DNA of 64,000 nucleotides from Pseudomonas putida (GTDB lineage Bacteria; Pseudomonadota; Gammaproteobacteria; Pseudomonadales; Pseudomonadaceae). The DNA lies in the NCBI RefSeq assembly GCF_030159595.1, contig NZ_BSKJ01000012.1:62001-126000 (forward strand), read 5' to 3'. Below the pieces are notes generated by a model that had not been told where the DNA came from, made no database searches, and saw only the letters and a program-made list of their open reading frames with translations. A program made the translations under genes and the position numbers. Below, one piece after another: positions 31,978-40,169 of this stretch (position 1 is its first letter; every line of letters starts with the position of its first letter).

Positions 31978-33699
31978 TCATTCGTCCACGCGGACTTCAC
32001 GGAACATGCCCATTTCCATGTGGAACAGCAGGTGGCAGTGATAGGCCCAACGCCCCAAAGCATCCGCAGTCACGCGGTAGCTTCGTTTTGAGCCAGGCGG
32101 CATGTCGATGGTGTGCTTGCGCACCCTGAAGTTGCCGTCCTCATCCTCCAGGTCGCTCCACATGCCATGCAGGTGGATGGGGTGAGTCATCATGGTGTCG
32201 TTGACCAAGGTGATACGCAGGCGCTCCCCGTATTTGAGGCGCAGCGGCTCGGCATCGGAAAACTTGACCCCGTCGAACGACCAGGCGAACTTTTCCATGT
32301 GGCCTGTGAGGTGCAACTCGATGGTGCGGCCAGGTTCTCGGCCGTCGGGATCAATGAAGGTGCTGCGCAGGTCCGCATACGTCAGTACACGGCGGCCGTT
32401 GTTACGCAGCCCGATACCCGGGTCGCTCAGTTTCGGCATCGGGCTCATCGTCTGCATGTCGACCAAGGGGTTGTTGGTCTCTGAGTCAGGATGGCGCTGC
32501 ATGGCTCCACTCATGCCGGCCATGCTGCCGTGATCCATGCTGGCCATGCTGCTATGGTCCATCCCCGCCATGCCGCTGTGATCCATACCCATGTCACTCA
32601 TGGAAATCAGCGGGCGTGGGTCAACAGCTGGAACCGCCGCTTGCAAGCCTTCGCGGATAGCCAAGGTGCCCCTGGCATAACCGGTGCGGTCCATGGATTG
32701 AGCAAAGAGGGTGTATGCCTGCTCATCTTCGGGCTCGACAATCACATCGTAGGTTTCAGCAACCGCGATACGGAACTCGTCGACCGAAACCGGCTTCACA
32801 TACTGCCCATCCGCCGCAACCACCGTCATCTTCAGGCCGGGAATACGCACGTCGAAATACGTCATGGCGGAGCCGTTGATGAAGCGCAGGCGGACTTTTT
32901 CGCCAGGCTTGAAAAGCCCCGTCCAGTTGCCGCCCGGTGCCTGGCCGTTCATGAGGTAGGTGTAGGTGTATCCGCTCACGTCCGCGAGATCGGTGGGGCT
33001 CATGTTCATTTCGGCCCACATCGTGCGATCAGCCACCGCAGCGGACCAGCCCATTTCGCCCACGTCGTTGACGAAATCACCCACCGTCCGTTTGTGGAAG
33101 TTGTAGTAGTCAGACTGTTTCTTGAGCTTGGACAGCACCCGGGCAGGGTCTTCATCCGTCCAGTCGCTGAGCATCACCACATAATCCCGGTCATAGGTGA
33201 ACGGCTCGGGTTCTTTCGCATCGATGACCAGCGCGCCGTACACCCCAACCTGTTCCTGGAGGCCTGAGTGGCTGTGGTACCAGTAGGTGCCGTTCTGATT
33301 CACCTTGAACCTGTATTCATACAGGCCATCCGGGGCGATGCCATGGAAGCTCAGGCCAGGCACACCATCCATGTTGGCCGGCAGGATGATGCCGTGCCAG
33401 TGGATGGAGGTGTCCTGCTTCAAACGGTTGCGCACGCGAAGCGTAACGGTATCGCCTTCGCGCCAGCGAAGCGTTGGGCCAGGTAAAGAGCCGTTGATTG
33501 CCATCGCTGTGCGCGTTGTGCCGGTGATATTGACCGGCAGTTCACCGATGTAGAGGTCAAAGTCGCTGCCTGTCAGCACGTTTGGCTGGCCAGGGCTGGT
33601 CAAGGCCCACACCGGCGTGCGCCACATGCCCAACCCGCCGAGCAGTCCGGTAGCGGCCAGGCCTTTGACGAAGGTGCGTCTTGTGGTTTTGCTTTGCAT
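31978..33699 (-). CDS. copA: Multicopper oxidase CopA
   Basis: A 573-residue periplasmic multicopper oxidase. The Tat signal has twin arginine (TRRTFVKGLAATGLLGG). Copper ligands are seen in IHWHGI, YWYHSHSG, HPIHLHGMW and the type 1/type 3 motif HCHLLFHMEMGM near the C-terminus. A Met-rich insert with MDHSGMAGMDHSSMASMDHG lies at about 390-410. CopA oxidises Cu(I) and binds many copper ions. It is first in the operon, with a CopR-like box about 110 bases upstream. No copRS genes are in the window. Confidence 0.95.
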   Translation of the reverse strand: MQSKTTRRTFVKGLAATGLLGGLGMWRTPVWALTSPGQPNVLTGSDFDLYIGELPVNITGTTRTAMAINGSLPGPTLRWREGDTVTLRVRNRLKQDTSIHWHGIILPANMDGVPGLSFHGIAPDGLYEYRFKVNQNGTYWYHSHSGLQEQVGVYGALVIDAKEPEPFTYDRDYVVMLSDWTDEDPARVLSKLKKQSDYYNFHKRTVGDFVNDVGEMGWSAAVADRTMWAEMNMSPTDLADVSGYTYTYLMNGQAPGGNWTGLFKPGEKVRLRFINGSAMTYFDVRIPGLKMTVVAADGQYVKPVSVDEFRIAVAETYDVIVEPEDEQAYTLFAQSMDRTGYARGTLAIREGLQAAVPAVDPRPLISMSDMGMDHSGMAGMDHSSMASMDHGSMAGMSGAMQRHPDSETNNPLVDMQTMSPMPKLSDPGIGLRNNGRRVLTYADLRSTFIDPDGREPGRTIELHLTGHMEKFAWSFDGVKFSDAEPLRLKYGERLRITLVNDTMMTHPIHLHGMWSDLEDEDGNFRVRKHTIDMPPGSKRSYRVTADALGRWAYHCHLLFHMEMGMFREVRVDE

Positions 33700-33801
33700 G
33701 CCGTTGCGTCCAGTCGTGTGGAGTGCGGATATCCCGGCTGCTGGTTGTCGCAGCCCACGACCAAACTAGCGAGTTGCCGCTGTCAGAAAACTGAGTTCGA
33801 C

Positions 33802-33817
33802 ATTACTTTTCCGTCAG
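33802..33817 (-). promoter_or_regulatory. CopR-like box upstream of copA
   Basis: On the minus strand CTGACG-GAAAA-GTAAT differs by one base from the CTGACA-n5-GTAAT pattern I recall for CopR of P. aeruginosa. It lies 103-118 bases before the copA ATG. Confidence 0.5.
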
Positions 33818-33878
33818 CTTCTTGAAGGAGGGAGGCAGGCGGCAGAGGGCTTGGGATGGCTTTCGGCGAGGCATTAAA

Positions 33879-33899
33879 AAGCCGGCTTGTGGCCGGCTT
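33879..33899 (-). terminator. Intrinsic terminator, minus strand
   Basis: On the minus strand AAGCCGGC-CACAA-GCCGGCTT is followed by TTTAATG, so five T in total. It ends a transcript coming from the right, either the Cro/CI-like gene, whose stop is 205 bases upstream, or an unseen small RNA. Confidence 0.7.
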
Positions 33900-34103
33900 C
33901 TCGGGGACGCTTCCGACTAATTTATGGTAAGCCGCAATCGCCTTAACTGTGTGGCCATCAAGGGCCTGAAAGAGGTGGCAGATGCCCGTGTGGGATATCG
34001 CCAGAGCCCTCTGGACCGCGGCTTGCGCCGGTCGGGGCTGAATGTGCCGCGTAGCATACAAGGGCACGCGCAGGATGCCCAGCAAAAAATGGCACAGGGT
34101 GTT
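33900..34103. other. Gap downstream of the Cro/CI-like gene with no supported CDS
   Basis: Together with 33700-33878 this is a gap of about 400 bases between copA and the regulator gene. I see the CopR-like box and the terminator, but no protein gene I trust. A minus-strand frame of 100 codons (34085-33783) runs through the terminator and has no ribosome site or family motif. A small RNA ending at the terminator is possible. Confidence 0.4.
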
Positions 34104-34805
34104 TCAGCCAGGCCGCTGTTGGCGGAAATGCGACCAGTGAAACACCCAGCCAAGAATTTCCAGGCCCTGCGCCTGGCGTTGCGCGGGGGTGTAGCGTTCG
34201 ACCGCGTAGTTGCGCCGGTCATGGCTGTGCAGGTACAGCGTACCGTGCTGGCCAAGGCTGAGGTTGTTCACCCTGAGCATGCCGTTGTGCAGCAGGGCAT
34301 AGGTTTCGCCCTCGACCACTCGGGTCATGCCCAGGTCGATGGCCAGGCTGGCATTCAGCGGAATCAGTGGCAGCATGTTGCTGGCCGGCATCGCCAGGCA
34401 GATCGCATTGGCAGCATGCACACCCAGCCCCCTCAAGGCTTTTGCCGGCAGGCGCAGGTGTTTGCTGGCCTCCGGCGACAACAGGCCTTGGTGCAGGTGG
34501 TAATAAGGTACCTTCACTACCCGGCCATGCTCTACCGACAGCGGGGAAGGCGGGTTGACGGGCGTCGGCCGGGGCGCGCCGTTGCGTAGGATCGGGTTGG
34601 GATGTTTGGGACCTTCCCCGGTGCGCAGCCAACGGCGGTGCACACAGAACAAGTCGGCCAGTTCGTCCAGCCGGGCCAAAGGCACACCACGTTTGAACCA
34701 GTTGTTGACGTGCTGCGGTGTGACGCTGCGTTGGGCGGCAAAATCGGAAGGGGTCAGGCCACATTCGTGGAGCAGGGCTTTGAGGCGGTCACCGGAAGTG
34801 TTCAT
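34104..34805 (-). CDS. Cro/CI-type regulator with a degenerate S24 (LexA-like) domain
   Basis: A 233-residue protein with an N-terminal helix-turn-helix (about 5-60, LTPSDFAAQRSVTPQHVNNWFKRG) and a C-terminal domain of the LexA/CI S24 fold (about 115-225). In active members the nucleophile lies in GDSM and the general base is a later Lys; here the first reads ASNM (Ser replaced by Asn) and the second region reads GMLRVNNL with Arg. Self-cleavage is therefore unlikely, and the domain may serve dimerisation. There is no phage gene nearby. The start at 34805 gives a complete HTH. Its target is unknown. Confidence 0.78.
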   Translation of the reverse strand: MNTSGDRLKALLHECGLTPSDFAAQRSVTPQHVNNWFKRGVPLARLDELADLFCVHRRWLRTGEGPKHPNPILRNGAPRPTPVNPPSPLSVEHGRVVKVPYYHLHQGLLSPEASKHLRLPAKALRGLGVHAANAICLAMPASNMLPLIPLNASLAIDLGMTRVVEGETYALLHNGMLRVNNLSLGQHGTLYLHSHDRRNYAVERYTPAQRQAQGLEILGWVFHWSHFRQQRPG

Positions 34806-34952
34806 GGCGATGAGTGTAGCGGCGGGGGTGCCAGCAAGGATATGAACCGGGTGTTGACGGGGGTTGTACGAAAAGAGGTTGTTTGTAGGAGGTTGATGTA
34901 GGACTGCGTAGGATCTATTACCAGCAACCCGTGCATCGCCCATTCAGGCATA

Positions 34953-34979
34953 AAAAAACCCCGCCAAGGCGGGGTTTTT
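34953..34979. terminator. ppa terminator, bidirectional form
   Basis: CCCCGCC-AA-GGCGGGG with A-run on the left and T-run on the right (A6...T5), 14 bases after the ppa stop on the minus strand. This is a textbook intrinsic terminator that can work in both directions. Confidence 0.9.
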
Positions 34980-34992
34980 CCTGCAACCGGTA

Positions 34993-35520
34993 TCAGCCCT
35001 TGTAGGCAGCAACCGATTTGGTGATCGCGGCACGGGCGGCGTCGGCGCCTTCCCAACCTTCGATCTTGACCCACTTGCCCTTCTCGAGATCTTTGTAGTT
35101 GGCAAAGAAGTGCTCGATCTGCTGGATCAGCAGGGCTGGCAGGTCGGTGTATTCCTTCACGTCAACGTACAGCTGCGACAGCTTGTCGTGAGGAACCGCG
35201 ATGACCTTGGCGTCGCCGCCGCCGTCGTCGGTCATGTTCAGCACGCCAACCGGACGGGCGCGGATAACCGAGCCTGGCGCTACCGGGTAAGGGGTAACTA
35301 CCAGCACGTCCAGCGGGTCACCGTCGTCAGCCAGGGTGTTCGGGATGAAGCCGTAGTTGGCTGGGTAGAACATTGGGGTAGCCATGAAACGGTCGACGAA
35401 CAGGGTGTCGCTGTCCTTGTCGATCTCGTATTTGATCGGCGCGTGGTTGGCCGGGATCTCGATGGCGACGTAGATGTCGTTCGGCAGGTCTTTGCCCGCC
35501 GGAATCTTGCTGTAGCTCAT
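34993..35520 (-). CDS. ppa: Inorganic pyrophosphatase
   Basis: A 175-residue family I soluble pyrophosphatase, full length. The signature DGDPLDVLV (about 66-74) carries the metal-binding aspartates, with [15 protein letters not shown] before it and [16 protein letters not shown] after it. It hydrolyses PPi from biosynthesis, pulling reactions such as DNA and nucleotide-sugar synthesis forward. It is a single-gene unit with its own terminator, in the order mtfA-ppa on the minus strand. Confidence 0.97.
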
Positions 35521-35613
35521 TGGGCAGTGCCCCCGTGTTTGACCAAAAAAGTGGCGGCGATTATAGGCACATTCTGCCGGGGCATGCCACGCCTGGCCTG
35601 ATGTGCGGCCCCG

Positions 35614-36429
35614 TCAGGCGTGGCTTTCGCGGTATTCAGGGTGTTCTGCCTGCAGGCGGCGCAGGCGCGCCAGCGGGTCTTGCCGGTAGAACAGCGACAA
35701 CTGGCGGTAGACCAATGGATAAGCCTGCTGCAGCAGGTCGGGGGCACTAAAGAAGTATTCGCTGGTGACGGCAAAGAACTCTGCCGGGTTTTCCGCAGCG
35801 TAGGGGTCGATGGCGGTTTCGGCGTCGGGGTTGGCGTCCAGCTGGCGGTTGAGGTCGTCGTAGGCCTGCTGCATGGCCGTTGCCCACTCATCCACCAGCA
35901 TGCCGCTGTGCAGCGGCGGCAGGCCGTTGGCATCGCCGTTGAGCATGTCGAGCTTGTGCGCCAGCTCATGGATGACCAGGTTGTAGGCCTCCCAGCCGCC
36001 ACTGGCCAGCACGCCGTTCCAGGCCAGGATGATCGGCCCCTGTTGCCAGGCTTCGCCGCTGTGCTCACCGTCCCAGACGTGCTCTACGCCACTGGCATCG
36101 CGGTGGCGCTGGGGGCTTTTGAAGTCGTCGGGGTACAGGATGATTTCGTGGAAGCCCTGGTACCAGTTCAGCTCACCCAGGTGCAGCAGCGGCAACTGGG
36201 CCTGGGCGGCCAGCAACAGGCGCTGCTCGTCGTCCAGTTCGACGCCGGGCAGGCAGGTGAGGTGCTTGTCGAGCAGGAACAGGATGCAGGCTTCGCGCAG
36301 CCAGTGGTCTTCGGCGTCACTGATGCCGTCCAGCATTGGCAGGCGTTCGCGTACGGCCTGCCATTGCTGCGGTGTTATCGGGTAACGCGCCAAGGTGCGC
36401 TTGCGCCGCCAGGCGCTGAACGACCACAT
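35614..36429 (-). CDS. mtfA: MtfA-like zinc peptidase (DUF980)
   Basis: A 271-residue cytosolic protein of the MtfA family. The metal site is HELAHKLDMLNGDANG (HExxH at about 155), with a later Glu in the YAAENPAEFFAV block as third ligand, as in MtfA and anthrax lethal factor. MtfA of E. coli binds the repressor Mlc and has aminopeptidase activity; the partner in Pseudomonas, which has no standard PtsG system, is unclear. It begins 9 bases after the DedA gene stop and may share its transcript. Confidence 0.88.
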   Translation of the reverse strand: MWSFSAWRRKRTLARYPITPQQWQAVRERLPMLDGISDAEDHWLREACILFLLDKHLTCLPGVELDDEQRLLLAAQAQLPLLHLGELNWYQGFHEIILYPDDFKSPQRHRDASGVEHVWDGEHSGEAWQQGPIILAWNGVLASGGWEAYNLVIHELAHKLDMLNGDANGLPPLHSGMLVDEWATAMQQAYDDLNRQLDANPDAETAIDPYAAENPAEFFAVTSEYFFSAPDLLQQAYPLVYRQLSLFYRQDPLARLRRLQAEHPEYRESHA

Positions 36430-36438
36430 AGGTGTCGA

Positions 36439-37086
36439 TCAGTGAGCCTTGGCCGCACGGCCCAGGCGGCCACGCAGCAGCCCGAGGATCATCGGCACCA
36501 GCGACAGCACGATGATGCCCACCACCATCAGCGACAGGTGCTGCTTGATGAATGGCACGTTGCCGAAGAAGTAGCCCAAGGTAACCAGGCCGCCGACCCA
36601 CAGCAGCGAACCGGCAACACTGAAACCAAGGAAACGTGGGTAATGCATGTGCGCGATGCCGGCGACAAACGGTGCGAAGGTGCGCAGGATGGGCAGGAAA
36701 CGCGCCAGGGTCACGGTCTTGCCGCCATGGCGTTCATAGAACTCGTGGGTGCGCTGCAAGTAATCGCGGCGGAAGATCTTCGAGTTCGGATTGTTGAACA
36801 ACCGCTCGCCGGCCGTTCGCCCTATCACATAGTTGGTGCTGTCACCCAGGATTGCGGCGGCCATCAGCAGGCCAGCCAGTAACACAGGGTCCATACCGCC
36901 ACCCGCCGCTACGGCACCGGCGATGAACAGCAGCGAATCGCCCGGCAGGAAGGGCATCACCACCAGCCCGGTTTCACAGAAAATGACGGTGAACAGGATG
37001 GCGTAGATCCAGGGACCGTAATTGGTGACCAGCAGATCGAGGTAGGCATCGAGATGCAGGATAAGGTCCAGCGGGTTGAAATCCAT
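36439..37086 (-). CDS. DedA-family membrane protein
   Basis: A 215-residue DedA/SNARE-associated protein with about five hydrophobic segments. Family motifs are FCETGLVVMPFLPGDSLLF, the glycine-rich GDSTNYVIGR, and the FARFLPILRTFAPFVAG signature with conserved arginines. DedA proteins recycle undecaprenyl phosphate or other lipids across the inner membrane and support proton-motive force homeostasis. The ATG at 37086 is preferred over a GTG three codons upstream. mtfA follows. Confidence 0.88.
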   Translation of the reverse strand: MDFNPLDLILHLDAYLDLLVTNYGPWIYAILFTVIFCETGLVVMPFLPGDSLLFIAGAVAAGGGMDPVLLAGLLMAAAILGDSTNYVIGRTAGERLFNNPNSKIFRRDYLQRTHEFYERHGGKTVTLARFLPILRTFAPFVAGIAHMHYPRFLGFSVAGSLLWVGGLVTLGYFFGNVPFIKQHLSLMVVGIIVLSLVPMILGLLRGRLGRAAKAH

Positions 37087-37227
37087 GTACAGCACCTGTG
37101 TTCTGGGGCGTAGGCTCGGTTACCTGGGGATGGGTAAATTTTCACACATGACAGGTGGGGCATTATACGGCTAAGTCGCGAACATGCCCGGGGAGTTTGT
37201 AGCGGGGGGTTACGGCAGGGGTATTCC

Positions 37228-37333
37228 TGTACCGGCCTCTTCGCGGGTAAACCCGCTCCCACAGGGATCTCACCAACCTTGAAGGCAGCGCTTTACCTGT
37301 GGGAGCGGGTTTACCCGCGAAGAGGCCGGTACA
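37228..37333. repeat. Inverted REP pair
   Basis: Two 38-base arms (37228-37265 and 37296-37333) are perfect inverted copies around a 30-base spacer. Each holds the GTGGGAGCGGGTTTACCCGCGAA core plus a GAGGCCGGTACA flank. It lies between the DedA start and the GNAT stop and can form a very long cruciform or mRNA hairpin. Confidence 0.95.
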
Positions 37334-37334
37334 G

Positions 37335-37793
37335 TCAATCCTGGCTGATCGGCAGGATGTAGCTCTTGAACTCGGTATCTTCACGAAACCCGATGGATTC
37401 GTAAGTCTTGTGCGCTACCTCATTGTCCGCGCTGGTCGAAACCCGCATGCGCACGGCGTTGGTCTCCTTGGCCATTTTCTTCGCCTCACGCATCAGGTGG
37501 TCGGCCACCAGCATGCGCCGCGAATCTTCGGCCACATAGATGTCGTTGAGTATCCACACCCGCTTCAGCGACAGCGACGAGTAGCTGGGGTACAACTGGC
37601 AGAAGCCCATCAGCTTGCTGTCGTCATCATCGGGTAGCGCCAGGTAAATCACCGATTCATCCCGTTTCAGGCGCTTTTCCAGAAAGCTGCGCGAGCTGTC
37701 GGGGTAGGGCAGCTGCCCATAGAACTCACGGTATTTGACGAACAATGGCGTGAGCAGGTCGAGGTGTTCCAGGGTTGCCTTGATGATGCGCAT
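37335..37793 (-). CDS. GNAT-family N-acetyltransferase
   Basis: A 152-residue acetyltransferase. The acetyl-CoA loop is seen around IYVAEDSRRMLVADHLMREA (about 86-105; an R-R-x-x-V-A variant of the Q/R-x-x-G-x-G/A loop) and the C-terminal beta strand in YESIGFREDTEF. It acetylates an amino group of an unknown substrate. It lies 108 bases after eutC on the same strand; there is no reason to place it in ethanolamine catabolism other than position. A REP pair follows its stop. Confidence 0.82.
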   Translation of the reverse strand: MRIIKATLEHLDLLTPLFVKYREFYGQLPYPDSSRSFLEKRLKRDESVIYLALPDDDDSKLMGFCQLYPSYSSLSLKRVWILNDIYVAEDSRRMLVADHLMREAKKMAKETNAVRMRVSTSADNEVAHKTYESIGFREDTEFKSYILPISQD

Positions 37794-37901
37794 GTGCGGC
37801 CCTCAGAGTCCATTTAGGGAAACAGCGGAATGCCTGCAGCGTTCAAGGGCATGCTGCCCAATGCGCGTCACAAGTGCAATCCGCCTTCCGTGACATGTTT
37901 T

Positions 37902-38726
37902 TTACCCTTTGCCGAGCAGGAAGTTACCTTTCTGGTTGGCGCTGTCTTCACTTTCCAGGCTATGGACCTCGGCTTCGTCCTTCAAATTCACCCCGGAAAG
38001 CTGGCGTTTGCAGGCTTCGCGCATCAAGTACAGCAAGCGGTGCGCCGCCATGCCATAGCTCAGGCCCTCCAGACGGATGTTGGAAATGCAGTTGCGGTAG
38101 GCATCGGTCAGGCCGACCTTCGGCGCGTAGGTGAAATACAGGCCCAGGCTATCCGGCGAGCTGAGCCCTGGGCGTTCGCCGATCAGCATCACCGTCATCC
38201 GTGCGCCCAGCAATTCGCCGACCTCGTCAGCCACTGCCACGCGGCCCTGCTGCACGAGCACCACAGGGGCGCTGGTCCAGCCGTCAGCGGCCGCTTGCTC
38301 CTCGAAACGGTTCAGAAAAGGCAGGGTGTGGCGATGAACCGCCAGCGCCGACAGGCCGTCGGCGACCACGATGGCCAGGTCGACGCCGCCGGGGTTGGTC
38401 TGGGCGTGCTGGCGCAGGGTCGCAATCGAGTCTTCGTTCAGCCGCCGGCCCAGGTCCGGGCGCTGCAGGTACTGGTGGCGGTCGCTGGCGGCACTGTGCA
38501 GCACCAGGCTGTCACGCCCGCGGTCACTCATCTGGGTCGCCAGGCCGGCGTGGTCGAAGGCCAGGTGCACGGCATCGCGGGCCTGGGCATGGGCGAACTG
38601 GAAGTCCAACTGCGCGCCGGTCGGCAGGCTGGTACCGGCGCGGCCCAGGGCGATACGCGCCGGGGTCAGGTTGCGCAGGGCCAGCCAAGGGTTATCGGGG
38701 GTAGGCGTGTGATGGTCCATGGTCAT
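37902..38726 (-). CDS. eutC: Ethanolamine ammonia-lyase, small subunit
   Basis: A 274-residue EutC. Family blocks are LTPARIALGRAGTSLPT near the N-terminus, QARDAVHLAFD, RPDLGRRLNEDS, GLSALAVHRH and ISNIRLEGLSYGMAAHRLLYLM. With EutB it forms the adenosylcobalamin-dependent lyase that splits ethanolamine to acetaldehyde and ammonia. It follows eutB by two bases; ATG 38726 or 38720 can serve. No microcompartment shell genes are present, so the acetaldehyde is made free in the cytoplasm. Confidence 0.95.
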   Translation of the reverse strand: MTMDHHTPTPDNPWLALRNLTPARIALGRAGTSLPTGAQLDFQFAHAQARDAVHLAFDHAGLATQMSDRGRDSLVLHSAASDRHQYLQRPDLGRRLNEDSIATLRQHAQTNPGGVDLAIVVADGLSALAVHRHTLPFLNRFEEQAAADGWTSAPVVLVQQGRVAVADEVGELLGARMTVMLIGERPGLSSPDSLGLYFTYAPKVGLTDAYRNCISNIRLEGLSYGMAAHRLLYLMREACKRQLSGVNLKDEAEVHSLESEDSANQKGNFLLGKG

Positions 38727-38728
38727 CC

Positions 38729-40123
38729 CTATGCAAGCTGTGCCAAGGCCTGGCGGAAGGCCGGCGGCAGGTTGTCACCAAAGCGCACCCGGCCATCGGC
38801 CTGGGTGAAGATGCCGGTGCGGGCCAGCCACGCTTCGAATTCCGGCCCGGGCTTCAGGCCAAGGGTCTGGCGCGCGTAGAGCGCGTCGTGGAACGAGGTG
38901 GTCTGGTAGTTGAGCATGATGTCGTCGGAGCCGGGGATGCCCATGATGAAGTTGATCCCGGCCACACCCAGCAAGGTCAGCAGGGTGTCCATGTCGTCCT
39001 GGTCGGCTTCGGCGTGGTTGGTGTAGCAGATGTCGCAGCCCATCGGCACACCCAGCAGCTTGCCGCAGAAGTGGTCTTCCAGGCCGGCGCGGATGATCTG
39101 CTTGCCGTTGTACAAGTACTCCGGGCCGATGAATCCGACCACGGTATTGACCAGAAACGGCTTGAAGTGGCGAGCCACGGCATAGGCGCGGGTCTCGCAG
39201 GTTTGCTGGTCGACGCCATGGTGGGCGTTGGCCGACAGTGCGCTGCCTTGGCCGGTTTCGAAATACATCAGGTTTTGCCCGAGGGTGCCGCGTTTCAGCG
39301 ACAGACCCGCCTCGTAGCCTTCCTGCAGCACGTTCAGGTTGATGCCGAAGCCGGCGTTGGCCGCCTCGGTACCGGCGATGGACTGGAACACCAGGTCCAG
39401 CGGCACACCACGGTTGATCGCTTCGATCGAGGTGGTGACGTGTGTCAGCACGCAGGCTTGGGTGGGGATGTCGTAACGCTGGATGATGGCGTCGAGCATT
39501 TCCAGCAGGGCGCAGATCGAGGCGATGCTGTCGGTGGCCGGGTTGATGCCGATCATGGCGTCGCCGTTGCCGTACAGCAGGCCATCGAGAATGCTGGCGG
39601 CGATACCGGCCGGCTCGTCGGTCGGGTGGTTGGGCTGCAGCCGGGTCGACAGGCGCCCGCGCAGGCCCATGGTGCCGCGGAATTGGGTAACTACGCGGAT
39701 TTTCTGCGCCACCAGCACCAGGTCCTGCACGCGCATGATCTTCGAAACGGCTGCCGCCATTTCCGGTGTCAGCCCGGGCGCCAAGGCACGCAGGCTGTCT
39801 TCATTGGCCTCTTCGCTCAGCAGCCAGTCGCGCAGGCCGCCCACGGTCAGGTGGCTGACCGGTGCGAACGCCTGGGCATCGTGGGTATCGACGATAAGGC
39901 GGGTGACCTCGTCATCTTCGTAAGGGATCAGTGCTTCGTTGAGAAAGTGCGTCAGCGGAATATTGGCCAGCGCCATTTGCGCAGCGACGCGCTCGCCATC
40001 GTTGCTGGCCGCAACGCCCGCCAGGTAGTCCCCGGAGCGTGCCGGGCTGGCCTTGGCCATCACTTCCTTGAGGCTGTCGAAGCGGTAGACCAGGTGGCCA
40101 ACCGTGTGTACGAAACTTGCCAT
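38729..40123 (-). CDS. eutB: Ethanolamine ammonia-lyase, large subunit
   Basis: A 464-residue EutB, the TIM-barrel catalytic subunit. It starts MASFVHTVGHLVYRFDSLKEVMAKASP and contains GLRGRLSTRLQPNHPTD, GDAMIGINPATDS, FQSIAGTEAANAGFG, and FETGQGSALSANAHHGVDQQTCE. These are conserved in B12-dependent enzymes of this type. The ATG at 40123 is set by a GGAG site. The reactivase eutA is not in this window. B12 must be available, which makes the BtuF-like gene upstream relevant. Confidence 0.96.
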   Translation of the reverse strand: MASFVHTVGHLVYRFDSLKEVMAKASPARSGDYLAGVAASNDGERVAAQMALANIPLTHFLNEALIPYEDDEVTRLIVDTHDAQAFAPVSHLTVGGLRDWLLSEEANEDSLRALAPGLTPEMAAAVSKIMRVQDLVLVAQKIRVVTQFRGTMGLRGRLSTRLQPNHPTDEPAGIAASILDGLLYGNGDAMIGINPATDSIASICALLEMLDAIIQRYDIPTQACVLTHVTTSIEAINRGVPLDLVFQSIAGTEAANAGFGINLNVLQEGYEAGLSLKRGTLGQNLMYFETGQGSALSANAHHGVDQQTCETRAYAVARHFKPFLVNTVVGFIGPEYLYNGKQIIRAGLEDHFCGKLLGVPMGCDICYTNHAEADQDDMDTLLTLLGVAGINFIMGIPGSDDIMLNYQTTSFHDALYARQTLGLKPGPEFEAWLARTGIFTQADGRVRFGDNLPPAFRQALAQLA

Positions 40124-40169
40124 ACAGAATCTCCAGAGCCGCAGGTTGCCCTGCGGCGGGTGGCGGCAA

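Noticed and set aside
33739..33786. A second CTGACA half-site near copA as another CopR box
   Set aside because: CTGACA is present, but the partner half reads AACTC rather than GTAAT.
33783..34085. A 100-codon minus-strand frame between copA and the Cro/CI-like gene
   Set aside because: It crosses an intrinsic terminator, has no ribosome site and matches nothing I know.
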